Virus record (IMG/VR): IMGVR_UViG_3300035670_001145 | Span: 1 to 25,694 of that record | Reading direction: 5' to 3' (one strand) | Length of the DNA: 25,694 nt | Source of the DNA: a virus | Shown: piece after piece, positions 1 through 6,452 of the stretch | Layout of the letters: the number at the start of each line of letters is the position of its first letter | How positions within the stretch are numbered: position 1 is the stretch's first letter | Program-made: the position numbers and the translations under genes | Notes under the pieces: model-generated | What the model saw: the letters and a program-made list of their open reading frames with translations, nothing else | Databases searched by the model: none | What the model was told of the DNA's origin: nothing

Positions 1-63
1 GCGATAGAGAAGATCAGAGTAAGCAAGGTTTCCGCCTACTGGAATACCGCCTGTAATACGCAT
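1..63 (-). CDS. 5' end of an unidentified gene (partial)
   Basis: Read on the minus strand, an ATG at 63-61 opens a frame that stays open to the window edge and begins MRITGGIPVGG. A good ribosome site, AGGAAG, lies a few bases upstream of the ATG, which is why I accept it although only 21 codons are visible. It is the next gene downstream of the AbrB-like gene in the late block, so a structural role is possible, but the fragment is too short to name. Confidence 0.6.
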   Translation of the reverse strand, partial: MRITGGIPVGGNLAYSDLLYR

Positions 64-88
64 CTAACTTCCTGTCAATACTTTTATT

Positions 89-271
89 TTACTCTTCTAT
101 AACTTCGTAGCCAGCAGCATCATTGACTTTACTGATGACAATACCATTGCTGCGTACGTCCCAGTTGAGAAGGTCGCCTTCCTGCCAGCCAAGATCTTCG
201 ATTACCTCGTCGGGCAACACAATATATTGATCTCCGTTATCGTCCTCCTGGACCTCGAGGATGTAGCTCAT
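89..271 (-). CDS. AbrB/MazE-like swapped-hairpin protein
   Basis: This 60-aa acidic protein has the pattern of a single AbrB/SpoVT/MazE-type DNA-binding domain: a first strand (YILEVQED), then an 'LP.EVIEDLGWQEGD' segment, then a final strand (GIVISK). Proteins of this fold dimerise and bind DNA as transition-state regulators or antitoxins. Small stand-alone versions are common in cyanophages, where their role is not established. Its ATG overlaps the stop of the upstream 99-aa gene by ATGA, so the two are translationally coupled. No toxin partner is visible next to it, so an antitoxin function is not implied. The family assignment rests on pattern recognition only. Confidence 0.75.
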   Translation of the reverse strand: MSYILEVQEDDNGDQYIVLPDEVIEDLGWQEGDLLNWDVRSNGIVISKVNDAAGYEVIEE

Positions 272-567
272 TTACTCGAAAGCATCGTCTCGATTAGTTT
301 ATCAAGCTTATTATTGATTTCGCGAAAATTGTCACGCATATCTTGAATTTCTCTTAAGAAGTCGACCTTTAAAACGTATTCCATTGGCAGGCGCTTGAGA
401 TCTTCTTCCAAAATATCAATCCTTCTTTTTTGGGAGCCGATGTAATTAAAGGCTTGCTGCACTTGATCACTGTGCCTACTCAAGATTTTAGATGCAGCCC
501 AGCCTCCGCCTGTCACGGCTGATATAACGGCGGTCAAGCCGATAGCTACGTATTCGGGTCCCACCAC
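268..567 (-). CDS. small membrane protein with C-terminal coiled coil
   Basis: 99 aa beginning at GTG 567; no ATG precedes it in frame before a stop. Residues 5-28 (EYVAIGLTAVISAVTGGGWA) are a likely single membrane segment. The rest is charged, with heptad-like spacing ending in REINNKLDKLIETM, typical of a coiled coil. The layout (membrane helix plus coiled coil, about 100 aa) resembles holin- or XhlA-like accessory lysis proteins and also membrane-anchored virion proteins; I cannot choose between them. The stop overlaps the AbrB-like start by four bases. The ribosome site is weak. Before the HNH insertion upstream this gene would have directly followed the terminase. Confidence 0.7.
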   Translation of the reverse strand: MVGPEYVAIGLTAVISAVTGGGWAASKILSRHSDQVQQAFNYIGSQKRRIDILEEDLKRLPMEYVLKVDFLREIQDMRDNFREINNKLDKLIETMLSSK

Positions 568-596
568 TAAATTGCGCTTTTTTCTAATTCTAAAGT

Positions 597-659
597 TTAG
601 TAATCAAGTTGAAGCTGCCCGCGTCGCATCAATCCTGTCAACAAATACACAAGAGCGCT
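597..659 (-). pseudogene. orphan second copy of the terminase C-terminus
   Basis: Immediately after the HNH stop, one frame reads S-ALVYLLTGLM-RRGQLQLDY-stop. The true terminase ends D-ALVYLLTGLM-RKGQLQIDY-stop. From the first Ala to the final Tyr, 17 of 19 residues are identical, but 11 of those 17 use a different codon, and about 20 of 60 nucleotides differ. There is no start codon. This is therefore the old 3' end of a terminase gene left behind after the HNH gene entered with a recoded replacement 3' end, or the reverse. It fills most of the 90-bp gap between the HNH gene and the 99-aa gene. Confidence 0.9.
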
Positions 660-1092
660 AACACTTCTTTGCTTTTTGATTGTAAGTTTTAATTCGATGA
701 CAATTTGCGCATAAAACTTGGCATTTTTCAATCTCTTTCATCAAATTTTTGATGTTTGTAGTATGCATTTTGGCAATATCACGAACTTTGGCGGAAGGGT
801 CTAGATGATCAAAATCAAGTGCAACATGGTGCTCTTTGTAGCCACACATCTCGCAACCGCGTTTTAATTTTTCTTCTTTTATGATTTTTGCATTGCGTTT
901 TTGAGCTCGCTGTGCTGCTTTTGCGCAACCAACTTTTCTTCTTTCCCATGCTTCTGGAGTTAACCAGTTAATCTGAAAGCGGCCATCCTTGTTTAAATTG
1001 GCTTGACGTCTATAAGACAGAAAAATTTTTCCGTCCGCTCTGACCTCTCCATACTTCCATGGATTGCCAGTTTCAGGATTAATCGTTTCCAT
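658..1092 (-). CDS. HNH homing-type endonuclease
   Basis: A 144-aa HNH nuclease. The C-terminal half carries a zinc-bracketed HNH domain: Cys80 and Cys83, the catalytic DFDH at 93-96, and Cys128, Cys131 and His132 (CANCH). The N-terminal 50 residues (NPETGNPWKYGEVRADG...) match the accessory region of many phage free-standing HNH proteins, probably for DNA recognition. The ATG overlaps the terminase stop (TGATG), and its own TAG abuts an orphan copy of the terminase C-terminus. That placement marks it as a mobile endonuclease inserted at the end of the terminase gene. The likely activity is nicking or cutting terminase alleles that lack the insertion. Whether it is active cannot be told from sequence. 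Confidence 0.92.
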   Translation of the reverse strand: METINPETGNPWKYGEVRADGKIFLSYRRQANLNKDGRFQINWLTPEAWERRKVGCAKAAQRAQKRNAKIIKEEKLKRGCEMCGYKEHHVALDFDHLDPSAKVRDIAKMHTTNIKNLMKEIEKCQVLCANCHRIKTYNQKAKKC

Positions 1093-2618
1093 CAGTAGTC
1101 AATCTGAAGTTGGCCTTTACGCATTAGACCTGTAAGAAGATATACTAAAGCATCGACCGTATCGTCGTGACTACTGACGCCGAAATTGGTCAGTTCCTCA
1201 AACATTGCCGTGAAGTTGCGGAAACGATTGAAGATAATCTTGCGGTCTTCAAACATACCCATGCAACCACGGAAACGTGCCAATTTATCTGCACGGAATC
1301 CTTTAACGGCGTGCCAATTAAGATTGTATAAGCTTTCGTTGTTCAGGCAAACGCGTTTGAAATCAGCCTCTAGTGATGCCTGGTACGCAACGGCTTCACT
1401 CCAGATATCACACGTTGAATAAGTTGGGAAATAATTACCGTTTTCATCTTTGCCAAGGATGGACCAGTCGTTAAGGAGTTCCTTGAGTGCATCCAGTTTC
1501 TCTAGGTTACCCATAACACGCAGTCGGCGGTAATCAATAATGTGAATTTGATCACCAATACGTCCACCTAACACCATTACGGTGTAATCGTTTTTCTCTT
1601 TAGTGCCAACAGATAAGTCAACCCCAATACCAAGCGAGTCAAACTCAGTGGCGATTTCAGCTTTAACAATCAGCTCTGGCGCCAGTGACAGCTCATTCTG
1701 GCGGATGACCTGATTCATGTACTGGAAAGAGAAAGCAATTGGTGCTTGCCGTTTCTTTTCCTTTAAGTAGTCCAATGACCACATCGATGGCCAGTAGGAC
1801 ATCTCATCCCCTGTTTCAGGATCATTCAAGATTGCGGAGAGCACAATTTGCAACCAGTTGTTTTGAGGATTGAATGTCGTTGCATGAATGTCATCATGCC
1901 TGAAGCGCGTACCAAGACAGATAGCTCGTCCGCCCTCAAACATGGTTGGTGCGATCACAGCATTCCAGTTATCCTGCATCTGTTTCCGGATGTCAGGGTT
2001 AGAGATATCCGCAGCAGACTTGATGGCGTCATCAATGATGACTAGATGTGAACGTTTGGAAGTCACGGAGCCTTTAAGACCTGCAGCGCAGAGCGTGAAT
2101 TGCTCTTCACCGGTGGTATCGATACCAGCAAACCTATGGTCAATAGACCAGTACTCATTACTGGTGACGTTTTTAAGAAGGCGTACGGTTGGAAATACTT
2201 CTTGGTACCGTTTGCTTTCAATGATGCGTTTAATGGTTGCTGATTTAGAACGCGCAATATCAACCGTATAAGACAAGTAAAGAATCTGCAGTGGCAACTT
2301 GGCAGCGGTATGCACGCCAATAGCCCAGGCGGTAAACAAACCCAAGACTGTGGATTTAGCTGATCCCCGTGGTGCCAGGAGATCTACATTTGGTCCTGCA
2401 ATCTTGCGTAAACAGCTACTGTCTTCGTTAGTGACAAAGTGACGGTGCCATTCTTTGTGGTGATCGGCCGGAGGTTTATCTGCTACGTACTCACAAAAAA
2501 ATCCGAAATCTTCCCTTGCTTTTTCCAGGGATTCAAGATTTCGGGGAACACGTATTTGTTGCCTGCGAGCAGCAGCTTGTGCATTACGTCGGTAAGCAAG
2601 ATGTTGGTAAGCAGGCAC
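1092..2618 (-). CDS. terL: terminase large subunit
   Basis: 508 aa, normal length for TerL, the motor-nuclease that packages DNA into the prohead. The ATPase half shows a Walker A APRGSAKST (82-90), a Walker B LVIIDD (192-197) and a coupling-type GTRFRHDD (236-243). The RNase H-like nuclease half shows Asp334 in IGVDLSVG, Asp404 in STCDIWSE, and the HDD..D pair near 484-489. The start is GTG at 2618; an in-frame stop lies just upstream and there is no ATG. The gene is preceded by small charged proteins and followed, with a TGATG overlap, by an HNH endonuclease. The last 20 codons look like a replacement 3' end: a recoded second copy lies beyond the HNH gene. Confidence 0.97.
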   Translation of the reverse strand: MPAYQHLAYRRNAQAAARRQQIRVPRNLESLEKAREDFGFFCEYVADKPPADHHKEWHRHFVTNEDSSCLRKIAGPNVDLLAPRGSAKSTVLGLFTAWAIGVHTAAKLPLQILYLSYTVDIARSKSATIKRIIESKRYQEVFPTVRLLKNVTSNEYWSIDHRFAGIDTTGEEQFTLCAAGLKGSVTSKRSHLVIIDDAIKSAADISNPDIRKQMQDNWNAVIAPTMFEGGRAICLGTRFRHDDIHATTFNPQNNWLQIVLSAILNDPETGDEMSYWPSMWSLDYLKEKKRQAPIAFSFQYMNQVIRQNELSLAPELIVKAEIATEFDSLGIGVDLSVGTKEKNDYTVMVLGGRIGDQIHIIDYRRLRVMGNLEKLDALKELLNDWSILGKDENGNYFPTYSTCDIWSEAVAYQASLEADFKRVCLNNESLYNLNWHAVKGFRADKLARFRGCMGMFEDRKIIFNRFRNFTAMFEELTNFGVSSHDDTVDALVYLLTGLMRKGQLQIDY

Positions 2619-2648
2619 AGTAGTTATTGTTCAGTGTATTACTGAATA

Positions 2649-2999
2649 CTACCTCATTCTTCGTCCTGCTTGCCCTTCTTTTGCTCTTTGTACTTGCGAG
2701 CTTTGTCCAATGCCGCCTTCCTCTTCTCCTTGTCCGACATCTCGCTGCCGTCCTTGTTCTTTGCCTCTTTCTTCTTGAAGTGCTCCAGGAGTTCCGGAGG
2801 CATTTTGTTCTTGCTCATCTTGTTTTTTGTTTTGTAAAGCAGCAATTACTTGTTCGCCTTCCGCAACTTTATCAATGAAAGGAGTGGGACGACGAAAGCC
2901 GGAAAGCCGCTCTCTATTCTTTTGAAGTTGACGAGCAACATCAAATAGTTTTCCAGCGATATTTTCCCCGTATTGAGGTTGTTGAGCTGGTTGGTTCAT
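2649..2999 (-). CDS. hypothetical protein with overlapping-frame tail
   Basis: 116 aa from an ATG at 2999, 18 bp after the 190-aa gene. Residues 1-60 (MNQPAQQPQYGENIAGKLFD...) look like a genuine soluble protein, with a helix rich in Gln, Arg and Lys. From about residue 61 the frame overlaps the small basic gene 2654-2818 for 165 bp and turns into a Gly/Gln/Glu-rich low-complexity tail, which is what an out-of-frame reading of a Lys-rich gene gives. The simplest view is a real gene whose original stop was lost, so that it now runs through its neighbour. No function is assigned. Confidence 0.5.
   Translation of the reverse strand: MNQPAQQPQYGENIAGKLFDVARQLQKNRERLSGFRRPTPFIDKVAEGEQVIAALQNKKQDEQEQNASGTPGALQEERGKEQGRQRDVGQGEEEGGIGQSSQVQRAKEGQAGRRMR
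2654..2818 (-). CDS. small very basic, Lys-rich protein
   Basis: 54 aa, beginning MSKNKMPPELLEHFKKK and rich in Lys, Glu and Asp throughout. The 'MPPELLEHFKKK' opening resembles small hypothetical proteins I associate with cyanophages. I use the ATG at 2818; a longer reading would need a TTG start at 2845. The gene lies entirely inside the 3' part of the 116-aa frame 2649-2999 in another frame. Of the two, this one has the more protein-like composition over the shared stretch. It directly precedes the terminase. The function is unknown; binding to nucleic acid is possible from charge alone. No clear ribosome site. Confidence 0.6.
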   Translation of the reverse strand: MSKNKMPPELLEHFKKKEAKNKDGSEMSDKEKRKAALDKARKYKEQKKGKQDEE

Positions 3000-3017
3000 T
3001 TTACAAGTCTAAGATAT

Positions 3018-3590
3018 TTATTCTTCAAGCTGGATGTGGGCCCACACGCTCATTGCAGCCTCTTCCAAGGGGCCTTCAATGGGATCGTCTTTGAATACGG
3101 TAAGTAGTTCGCGTATGGCACGATCAGCGCCAGCCATCAAGAGTCCTTTGCGGTCTCGATTGGCAATACTTACCTCAATCTGAGCAATGGTCCCACGTAG
3201 TTCTTTTTGCATTCCAGCAATACGCGCCACACCTGCATCGCGTTTTACCAGGCCGTCATCAACGTCTTGACGTAACTTACGGATATCTTCCTGCATCTCT
3301 TCAATTTCATACAAAAGCACCGATCTATGGTCGGGCTTTGGATGATTTTTTTGAACCCAAAGATCGCAGCTAGTTATGCTGCCTTGGTAGCCAAGGAAGC
3401 GAGAATATAGATAACATTCGATCACAGAAGAATTGCCAGCGCAAAACGCCGAGAAGGACTCTTCAGTTGGTGCATCAAGATTATCGACCCAGCGGTCGAA
3501 GATCTCAATATCGATAAGCTCTTTGGGCTTGTTTGTAGTCGCGGGCCTCGTCACTTTCTGCGAAGCTCTGGGCTTGAGCTGCTGTTTCAC
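3018..3590 (-). CDS. candidate terminase small subunit (position-based)
   Basis: 190 aa from GTG 3590, which has a GGAAGG-type ribosome site upstream. The middle (about 90-140) is strongly helical and charged (EIEEMQEDIRKLRQDVDDG), likely a coiled coil for oligomerisation. The C-terminus ends in an acidic segment. Its size, predicted helix content and place just before the terminase gene fit a TerS, which binds phage DNA and hands it to TerL. No DNA-binding motif is clear enough to prove this, and it could equally be a virion protein. The first 29 codons overlap the 3' end of the 88-aa gene in a different frame (3505-3590). Confidence 0.6.
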   Translation of the reverse strand: MKQQLKPRASQKVTRPATTNKPKELIDIEIFDRWVDNLDAPTEESFSAFCAGNSSVIECYLYSRFLGYQGSITSCDLWVQKNHPKPDHRSVLLYEIEEMQEDIRKLRQDVDDGLVKRDAGVARIAGMQKELRGTIAQIEVSIANRDRKGLLMAGADRAIRELLTVFKDDPIEGPLEEAAMSVWAHIQLEE

Positions 3591-3771
3591 GTTCTTGCCT
3601 TCCGGCCTCCTTCATTTTTTCCTTGGTAGAACCAACGGAAACATCTTGGAAAATCTTAGCGCTAGCAGCCGCTTTACGTGCCGCATCTTCGTCAAAAAGT
3701 ATATCGTAAGGATCCGGATTCTCAGGCGTTTCCCAATCTGAGGGAGTGCCTGTGTAATACGAAGATGACAT
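3505..3771 (-). CDS. small acidic/Ala-rich hypothetical protein
   Basis: 88 aa starting MSSSYYTGTPSDWETPENPDP, with a GAGG ribosome site before the ATG. The ATG overlaps the previous stop as TGATG. The N-terminus is Asp/Glu/Pro-rich and probably disordered; residues 30-80 are helical (EDAARKAAASAKIFQDV, then KEKMKEAGRQERE). The final 28 codons overlap the start of the 190-aa gene in another frame, so either this gene's end or the neighbour's start has shifted. Position in the late block suggests a minor virion or assembly protein. No family is recognised. Confidence 0.65.
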   Translation of the reverse strand: MSSSYYTGTPSDWETPENPDPYDILFDEDAARKAAASAKIFQDVSVGSTKEKMKEAGRQERETAAQAQSFAESDEARDYKQAQRAYRY

Positions 3772-3938
3772 CAGTAAACCTCTTTTTTATCAACGCCAAA
3801 CACTGGCTCTTCCTGTTCTTCGTCAGGCTTTTCTTTTGACTCAAGCTTGTTTTTTGCGTAACGATAAGCTACATCAGCAGCTTGCCGATAACGGTTTAAT
3901 TCAGCTTGTTCGCTAGAGCCAGTGTTATCGTCCTTCAT
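3771..3938 (-). CDS. 55-aa charged hypothetical protein
   Basis: A 55-codon frame (MKDDNTGSSEQAELNRYRQ..., ending GVDKKEVY) fills what would otherwise be a 170-bp hole. It starts 4 bp after the stop of the 92-aa gene and its TGA overlaps the ATG of the next gene (TGATG). This tight packing on both sides is the main support. The protein is hydrophilic, with a helical middle (YRQAADVAYRYAKNKLES) and an acidic Glu-rich stretch. No clear ribosome site, so translation is probably coupled to the gene upstream. Confidence 0.65.
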   Translation of the reverse strand: MKDDNTGSSEQAELNRYRQAADVAYRYAKNKLESKEKPDEEQEEPVFGVDKKEVY

Positions 3939-3942
3939 TTGA

Positions 3943-4221
3943 TCAGAAGTTGGTCATCATACTGGCGAGACCACCGGCCATCACATCACGCTGACGAGCG
4001 CGGTTCGCTTGGGAAGCCTGGCGCATTTTAGAACCCTCAAGACGACTAATAAGAGTATCAAAGTCTTGCAGTTCAGCGCGAGACATGCCGCCGCCGACTT
4101 CACGTTCAGCCTGGACATCAACGGCCTGTTGCGCTTCCGCTTCAGACATGCCTTCGGCCATTAGTTGGGCTTTGCTTTTGCGCACACGATTGTACGCAGA
4201 GGCGGGAATGCTGTAAGACAT
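3943..4221 (-). CDS. hypothetical late protein, 92 aa
   Basis: 92 aa, almost entirely helical by composition, with repeated Ala/Glu/Gln (MAEGMSEAEAQQAVDVQAE) and a Met/Gly-rich end. AAGG lies very close to the ATG. An AT-rich box (4235-4251) in the gap upstream fits the set of possible late promoters. The protein resembles the small helical proteins often found in phage virions but has no motif I can name. Confidence 0.65.
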   Translation of the reverse strand: MSYSIPASAYNRVRKSKAQLMAEGMSEAEAQQAVDVQAEREVGGGMSRAELQDFDTLISRLEGSKMRQASQANRARQRDVMAGGLASMMTNF

Positions 4222-4234
4222 AACCTTTCAAGAA

Positions 4235-4251
4235 GTATAAAAATATTTTAG
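4235..4251 (-). promoter_or_regulatory. possible late promoter box ahead of the 92-aa gene
   Basis: Minus strand CTAAAATATTTTTATAC in a 39-bp gap. It shares the TAAAATA core of the other boxes but not the octamer. Confidence 0.22.
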
Positions 4252-4260
4252 CGCATTAAC

Positions 4261-4830
4261 TTAAAAGTTGAATGCACCCATGATGCTAGAGAACATATTT
4301 GAACCCCTTTCGATATTAGCAATGTTTTTATAGCCAGCATTCACAATACCTTGTAAATCTATTTTGCCCTTGGCTTCAGCTTGAATTGTAGGGATGCGAC
4401 TTTCAATATCCATTTTCGCCCGTTCAGATTCACCGGCTTGTCTGATGCGCTCTACTTCAATTAAAGAATTTGCATTGATTGAAGTAGTTGCTTGCTGGCC
4501 GGCAATTTCGGCCATTGTCGTTGCGTAAGAATACTCCGGATATGAAACTTGGCTAGAAGAATCTGTATAACTGTAAGAATATGGATCTGATTGCTGAGGG
4601 GCTGGCGTGGGAGCAGGGGCGGGGGCGGGAGCAGGAGCAGGAGCAATCCTTTTTGCAGCGGCTGAAGAAACGGGTACGTTTTTATTTTCTACTTTTTGTG
4701 CAATTTGCGCAGTACTTACACCTTGTTTTTGAAGTTGCTTAACTTCACCAGCGCCTAGTTTTTTGCCAATATCAATTTTGACGCCACCAACCTTAATTGT
4801 ATTATCCTTTTTTTTATCTTTGTTGGCCAT
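4261..4830 (-). CDS. late protein with Pro-Ala repeat linker
   Basis: 189 aa with a good AGGAG site. Residues 1-48 are Lys-rich, with a helix-turn-helix-like stretch (GEVKQLQKQGVSTAQIAQKV). Residues 62-77 are a pure Pro-Ala run (APAPAPAPAP with one Thr), encoded by a GC-rich tandem repeat, which usually forms a stiff extended linker. After a Ser/Tyr-rich segment comes a C-terminal helical domain. The three-part layout suits a virion protein that spans between partners. The first segment could bind nucleic acid, but that is inference. Confidence 0.7.
   Translation of the reverse strand: MANKDKKKDNTIKVGGVKIDIGKKLGAGEVKQLQKQGVSTAQIAQKVENKNVPVSSAAAKRIAPAPAPAPAPAPTPAPQQSDPYSYSYTDSSSQVSYPEYSYATTMAEIAGQQATTSINANSLIEVERIRQAGESERAKMDIESRIPTIQAEAKGKIDLQGIVNAGYKNIANIERGSNMFSSIMGAFNF
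4604..4646. repeat. GC-rich tandem repeat coding Pro-Ala
   Basis: About 40 bases of imperfect six-base repeats (GGAGCA / GGGGCG on the plus strand) lie inside the 189-aa gene and encode its Pro-Ala linker. Such repeats change length by slippage, so linker length probably varies between relatives. Confidence 0.7.
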
Positions 4831-4862
4831 TTGTTTGCTCCTGTTTTTATACGTGTTTTGGT

Positions 4863-5477
4863 TTATAAATTAATTGTAGTAGTCGAGGTGTTGGTACTAA
4901 TAGGGAAATGTTTCCGCAGCGTGCCAAACATTGCATCGGCAATGCCCGCAGCTTTATTAACGTCAAAATTAACCATGCCACGAATTAAGTTGCCTTGTGC
5001 ATCGCGAGGCATGTTGCCGTACATGGACTCCCATTCAATATCGCGTTGGCTTTTAATCTTAGACTGACCCTCAGGAGAAGACGTAATACGTGAAGTGATT
5101 AAAGATTGGAATGCGCTGGGATCACGCACTCCCATTTCCTTGGCGTATGCAGTGGCTTCCAGCCAATCTGCATCAGTCATTCCGCGATTTAACAGATCTT
5201 GGAATGCTGTGGCGCCAATGGTTCGATAACGGTTGTAATCAATTGGTTTTGATTGGTATTTACCAATTAACCTATCGGGTCTAAAGTTGGTATATCCACG
5301 TTGCCCAGCAAGAAAAGAAGTTGCGGCATCTGCACCCTGCTCTTCAAACAAACGCTTTGCAGTTTGACGAAGACCCTTTTTTTCTTTTTTGGATATGCGA
5401 GAAACTTTTGCAGGATAATTTTCGTAAATACTTAAACCTGTACTATGCCCTTCGCTTGGGTCTATACCTAAAGACAT
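4863..5477 (-). CDS. hypothetical virion-associated protein, 204 aa
   Basis: 204 aa from ATG 5477 with an AGGTAGG ribosome site. Hydrophilic; Lys/Arg-rich near 25-45 (SRISKKEKKGLRQTAKRLFEE), mixed helix in the middle, and a Ser/Thr-rich C-terminus ending in TNTSTTTINL. No membrane segment and no catalytic motif. Directly upstream is an AT-rich box containing an exact TATAAATA (minus strand), so it may head its own late transcript. Context indicates an internal virion or assembly protein; no family is recognised. Confidence 0.7.
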   Translation of the reverse strand: MSLGIDPSEGHSTGLSIYENYPAKVSRISKKEKKGLRQTAKRLFEEQGADAATSFLAGQRGYTNFRPDRLIGKYQSKPIDYNRYRTIGATAFQDLLNRGMTDADWLEATAYAKEMGVRDPSAFQSLITSRITSSPEGQSKIKSQRDIEWESMYGNMPRDAQGNLIRGMVNFDVNKAAGIADAMFGTLRKHFPISTNTSTTTINL

Positions 5478-5493
5478 TTACCTACCTATGCGT

Positions 5494-5507
5494 TATTTAT
5501 ATTTTAA
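5494..5507 (-). promoter_or_regulatory. possible late promoter box with exact TATAAATA
   Basis: Minus strand TTAAAATATAAATA, 16 bases upstream of the 204-aa gene. It contains the exact T4-type late octamer TATAAATA. Late sigma-like factors of T4-related cyanophages use similar boxes; whether this phage encodes one is not visible here. Confidence 0.35.
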
Positions 5508-5517
5508 ACTACCAATA

Positions 5518-5952
5518 TTAACCACGCATTCGCGTTGCAAGACCCTGGAGGTAAGGATCAAATTTTCCAGAGAGAGCAAAGGCTTCTCCGAAATCCTGCC
5601 TACCCTTTGCTTGGAATAAAGGAGTGCGCATAAAACCATAGCCCTCCATAAGAGACTGGGCTTGTGCAGCACGCTCCTTGTCGCGCATCCAGGTATCAAA
5701 GCCCCAATTACGCACCAGTTGTTCTTCAGCTGCGTTGATGGCGTCTCGTTGGGACTGCTGACCCATAAGACCGCCACCGATGCCGGCCAGGGCTTGAATG
5801 CCTGCGGATGCTGCCATCCATGGTCCTAATGCCATTGATCCTGCTCCTGTTGCTGCTGTGGTCGTAGCGGCACTTCCTGCACCTGACATTGCTGCTCCGC
5901 CACCAAAGATGTCGGGAAAAAATTGAGCAATTGAACCGGCGCTTCCTGCCAT
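5518..5952 (-). CDS. Gly/Ala-rich internal virion protein candidate
   Basis: 144 aa. I take the ATG at 5952 because the longer reading would need a TTG at 5958. Residues 18-70 are extremely Gly/Ala/Met-rich and hydrophobic (GGGAAMSGAGSAATTTAATG onward), able to insert in a membrane. A helical amphipathic part follows (QQSQRDAINAAEEQLVRN). A hydrophobic Gly/Ala segment followed by a helical half resembles small internal/ejection proteins of podovirus-type phages such as T7 gp14. That similarity is by architecture only. Confidence 0.65.
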   Translation of the reverse strand: MAGSAGSIAQFFPDIFGGGAAMSGAGSAATTTAATGAGSMALGPWMAASAGIQALAGIGGGLMGQQSQRDAINAAEEQLVRNWGFDTWMRDKERAAQAQSLMEGYGFMRTPLFQAKGRQDFGEAFALSGKFDPYLQGLATRMRG

Positions 5953-5963
5953 TGCCAAAACGT

Positions 5964-5979
5964 TATTGTTTTATTTTAA
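5964..5979 (-). promoter_or_regulatory. possible late promoter box ahead of the Gly/Ala-rich gene
   Basis: Minus strand TTAAAATAAAACAATA, sharing the TTAAAATA core with other gaps in the late block. It sits between the stop of the 158-aa gene and the start of the next. Confidence 0.25.
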
Positions 5980-6452
5980 CCGACAAAACTGTAGTAATTA
6001 GGGATGCCGTACCCAGGGAGGGACCTGTTGGCTGCATTAGCTGCGATCTGAATGCGCTCAGGTGCATAACGCTGGCCCTGGCTAAATGCATTACCAATCG
6101 CGGCGGGAACATCAACAAGGAACGAACGCATCACTGCATCTTCCCTTGCAAGTTTTTTGGCTTCCAGGGATTCTTCCCTGCGTTGCTTTAGCATATCTTG
6201 CATGAACTCACGATTTGCCTGACGAGATTGCTCAGCATTTAAACCCTGCAATCCCATAAGGCTATAGAGCATGCGATCTTCACCAGTGATATCGCTTGGG
6301 ATATTAGTAAGAAAACCACGTACAGCGTCCATGTATCCGCCGGCAAGCGGATAAGGTTGAGATGCGCCATAACCCTGTCCGGGTTTAGGAAAAGCCATTT
6401 GATTCCAAACGGGGCCAGCATTGAAAGGCTGTCCTTGCGCGTAGGAAGCCAT
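5976..6452 (-). CDS. hypothetical virion-associated protein, 158 aa
   Basis: 158 aa. Its ATG shares one base with the stop of the 269-aa gene, and GGAGG lies a few bases upstream. The N-terminal 60 residues are Gly/Pro/Tyr-rich and probably disordered; residues 70-115 are charged helix (EQSRQANREFMQDMLKQRRE). It ends in an aromatic/Gly segment (GIPNYYSFVG). It belongs to a run of structurally similar Ala/Gly/Gln-rich proteins that probably make one internal or tail-tip assembly. No catalytic motif. Confidence 0.7.
   Translation of the reverse strand: MASYAQGQPFNAGPVWNQMAFPKPGQGYGASQPYPLAGGYMDAVRGFLTNIPSDITGEDRMLYSLMGLQGLNAEQSRQANREFMQDMLKQRREESLEAKKLAREDAVMRSFLVDVPAAIGNAFSQGQRYAPERIQIAANAANRSLPGYGIPNYYSFVG

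Noticed and set aside
597-1092. Group I intron or intein splitting terL
   Set aside because: The upstream terminase already has a full C-terminus and its own stop, the HNH gene starts within that stop, and there is no space for an intron core or intein splicing motifs.
2824-2833. Slippery-looking A-run that could shift the 116-aa frame into the Lys-rich gene
   Set aside because: The zero frame reads AAC AAA AAA CAA, not the canonical phase, and a -1 shift meets a stop within three codons.
1186-2878. Plus-strand frames opposite the terminase and small Lys-rich genes
   Set aside because: Antisense shadows; rich in Leu, Cys and Ser with no domain pattern.
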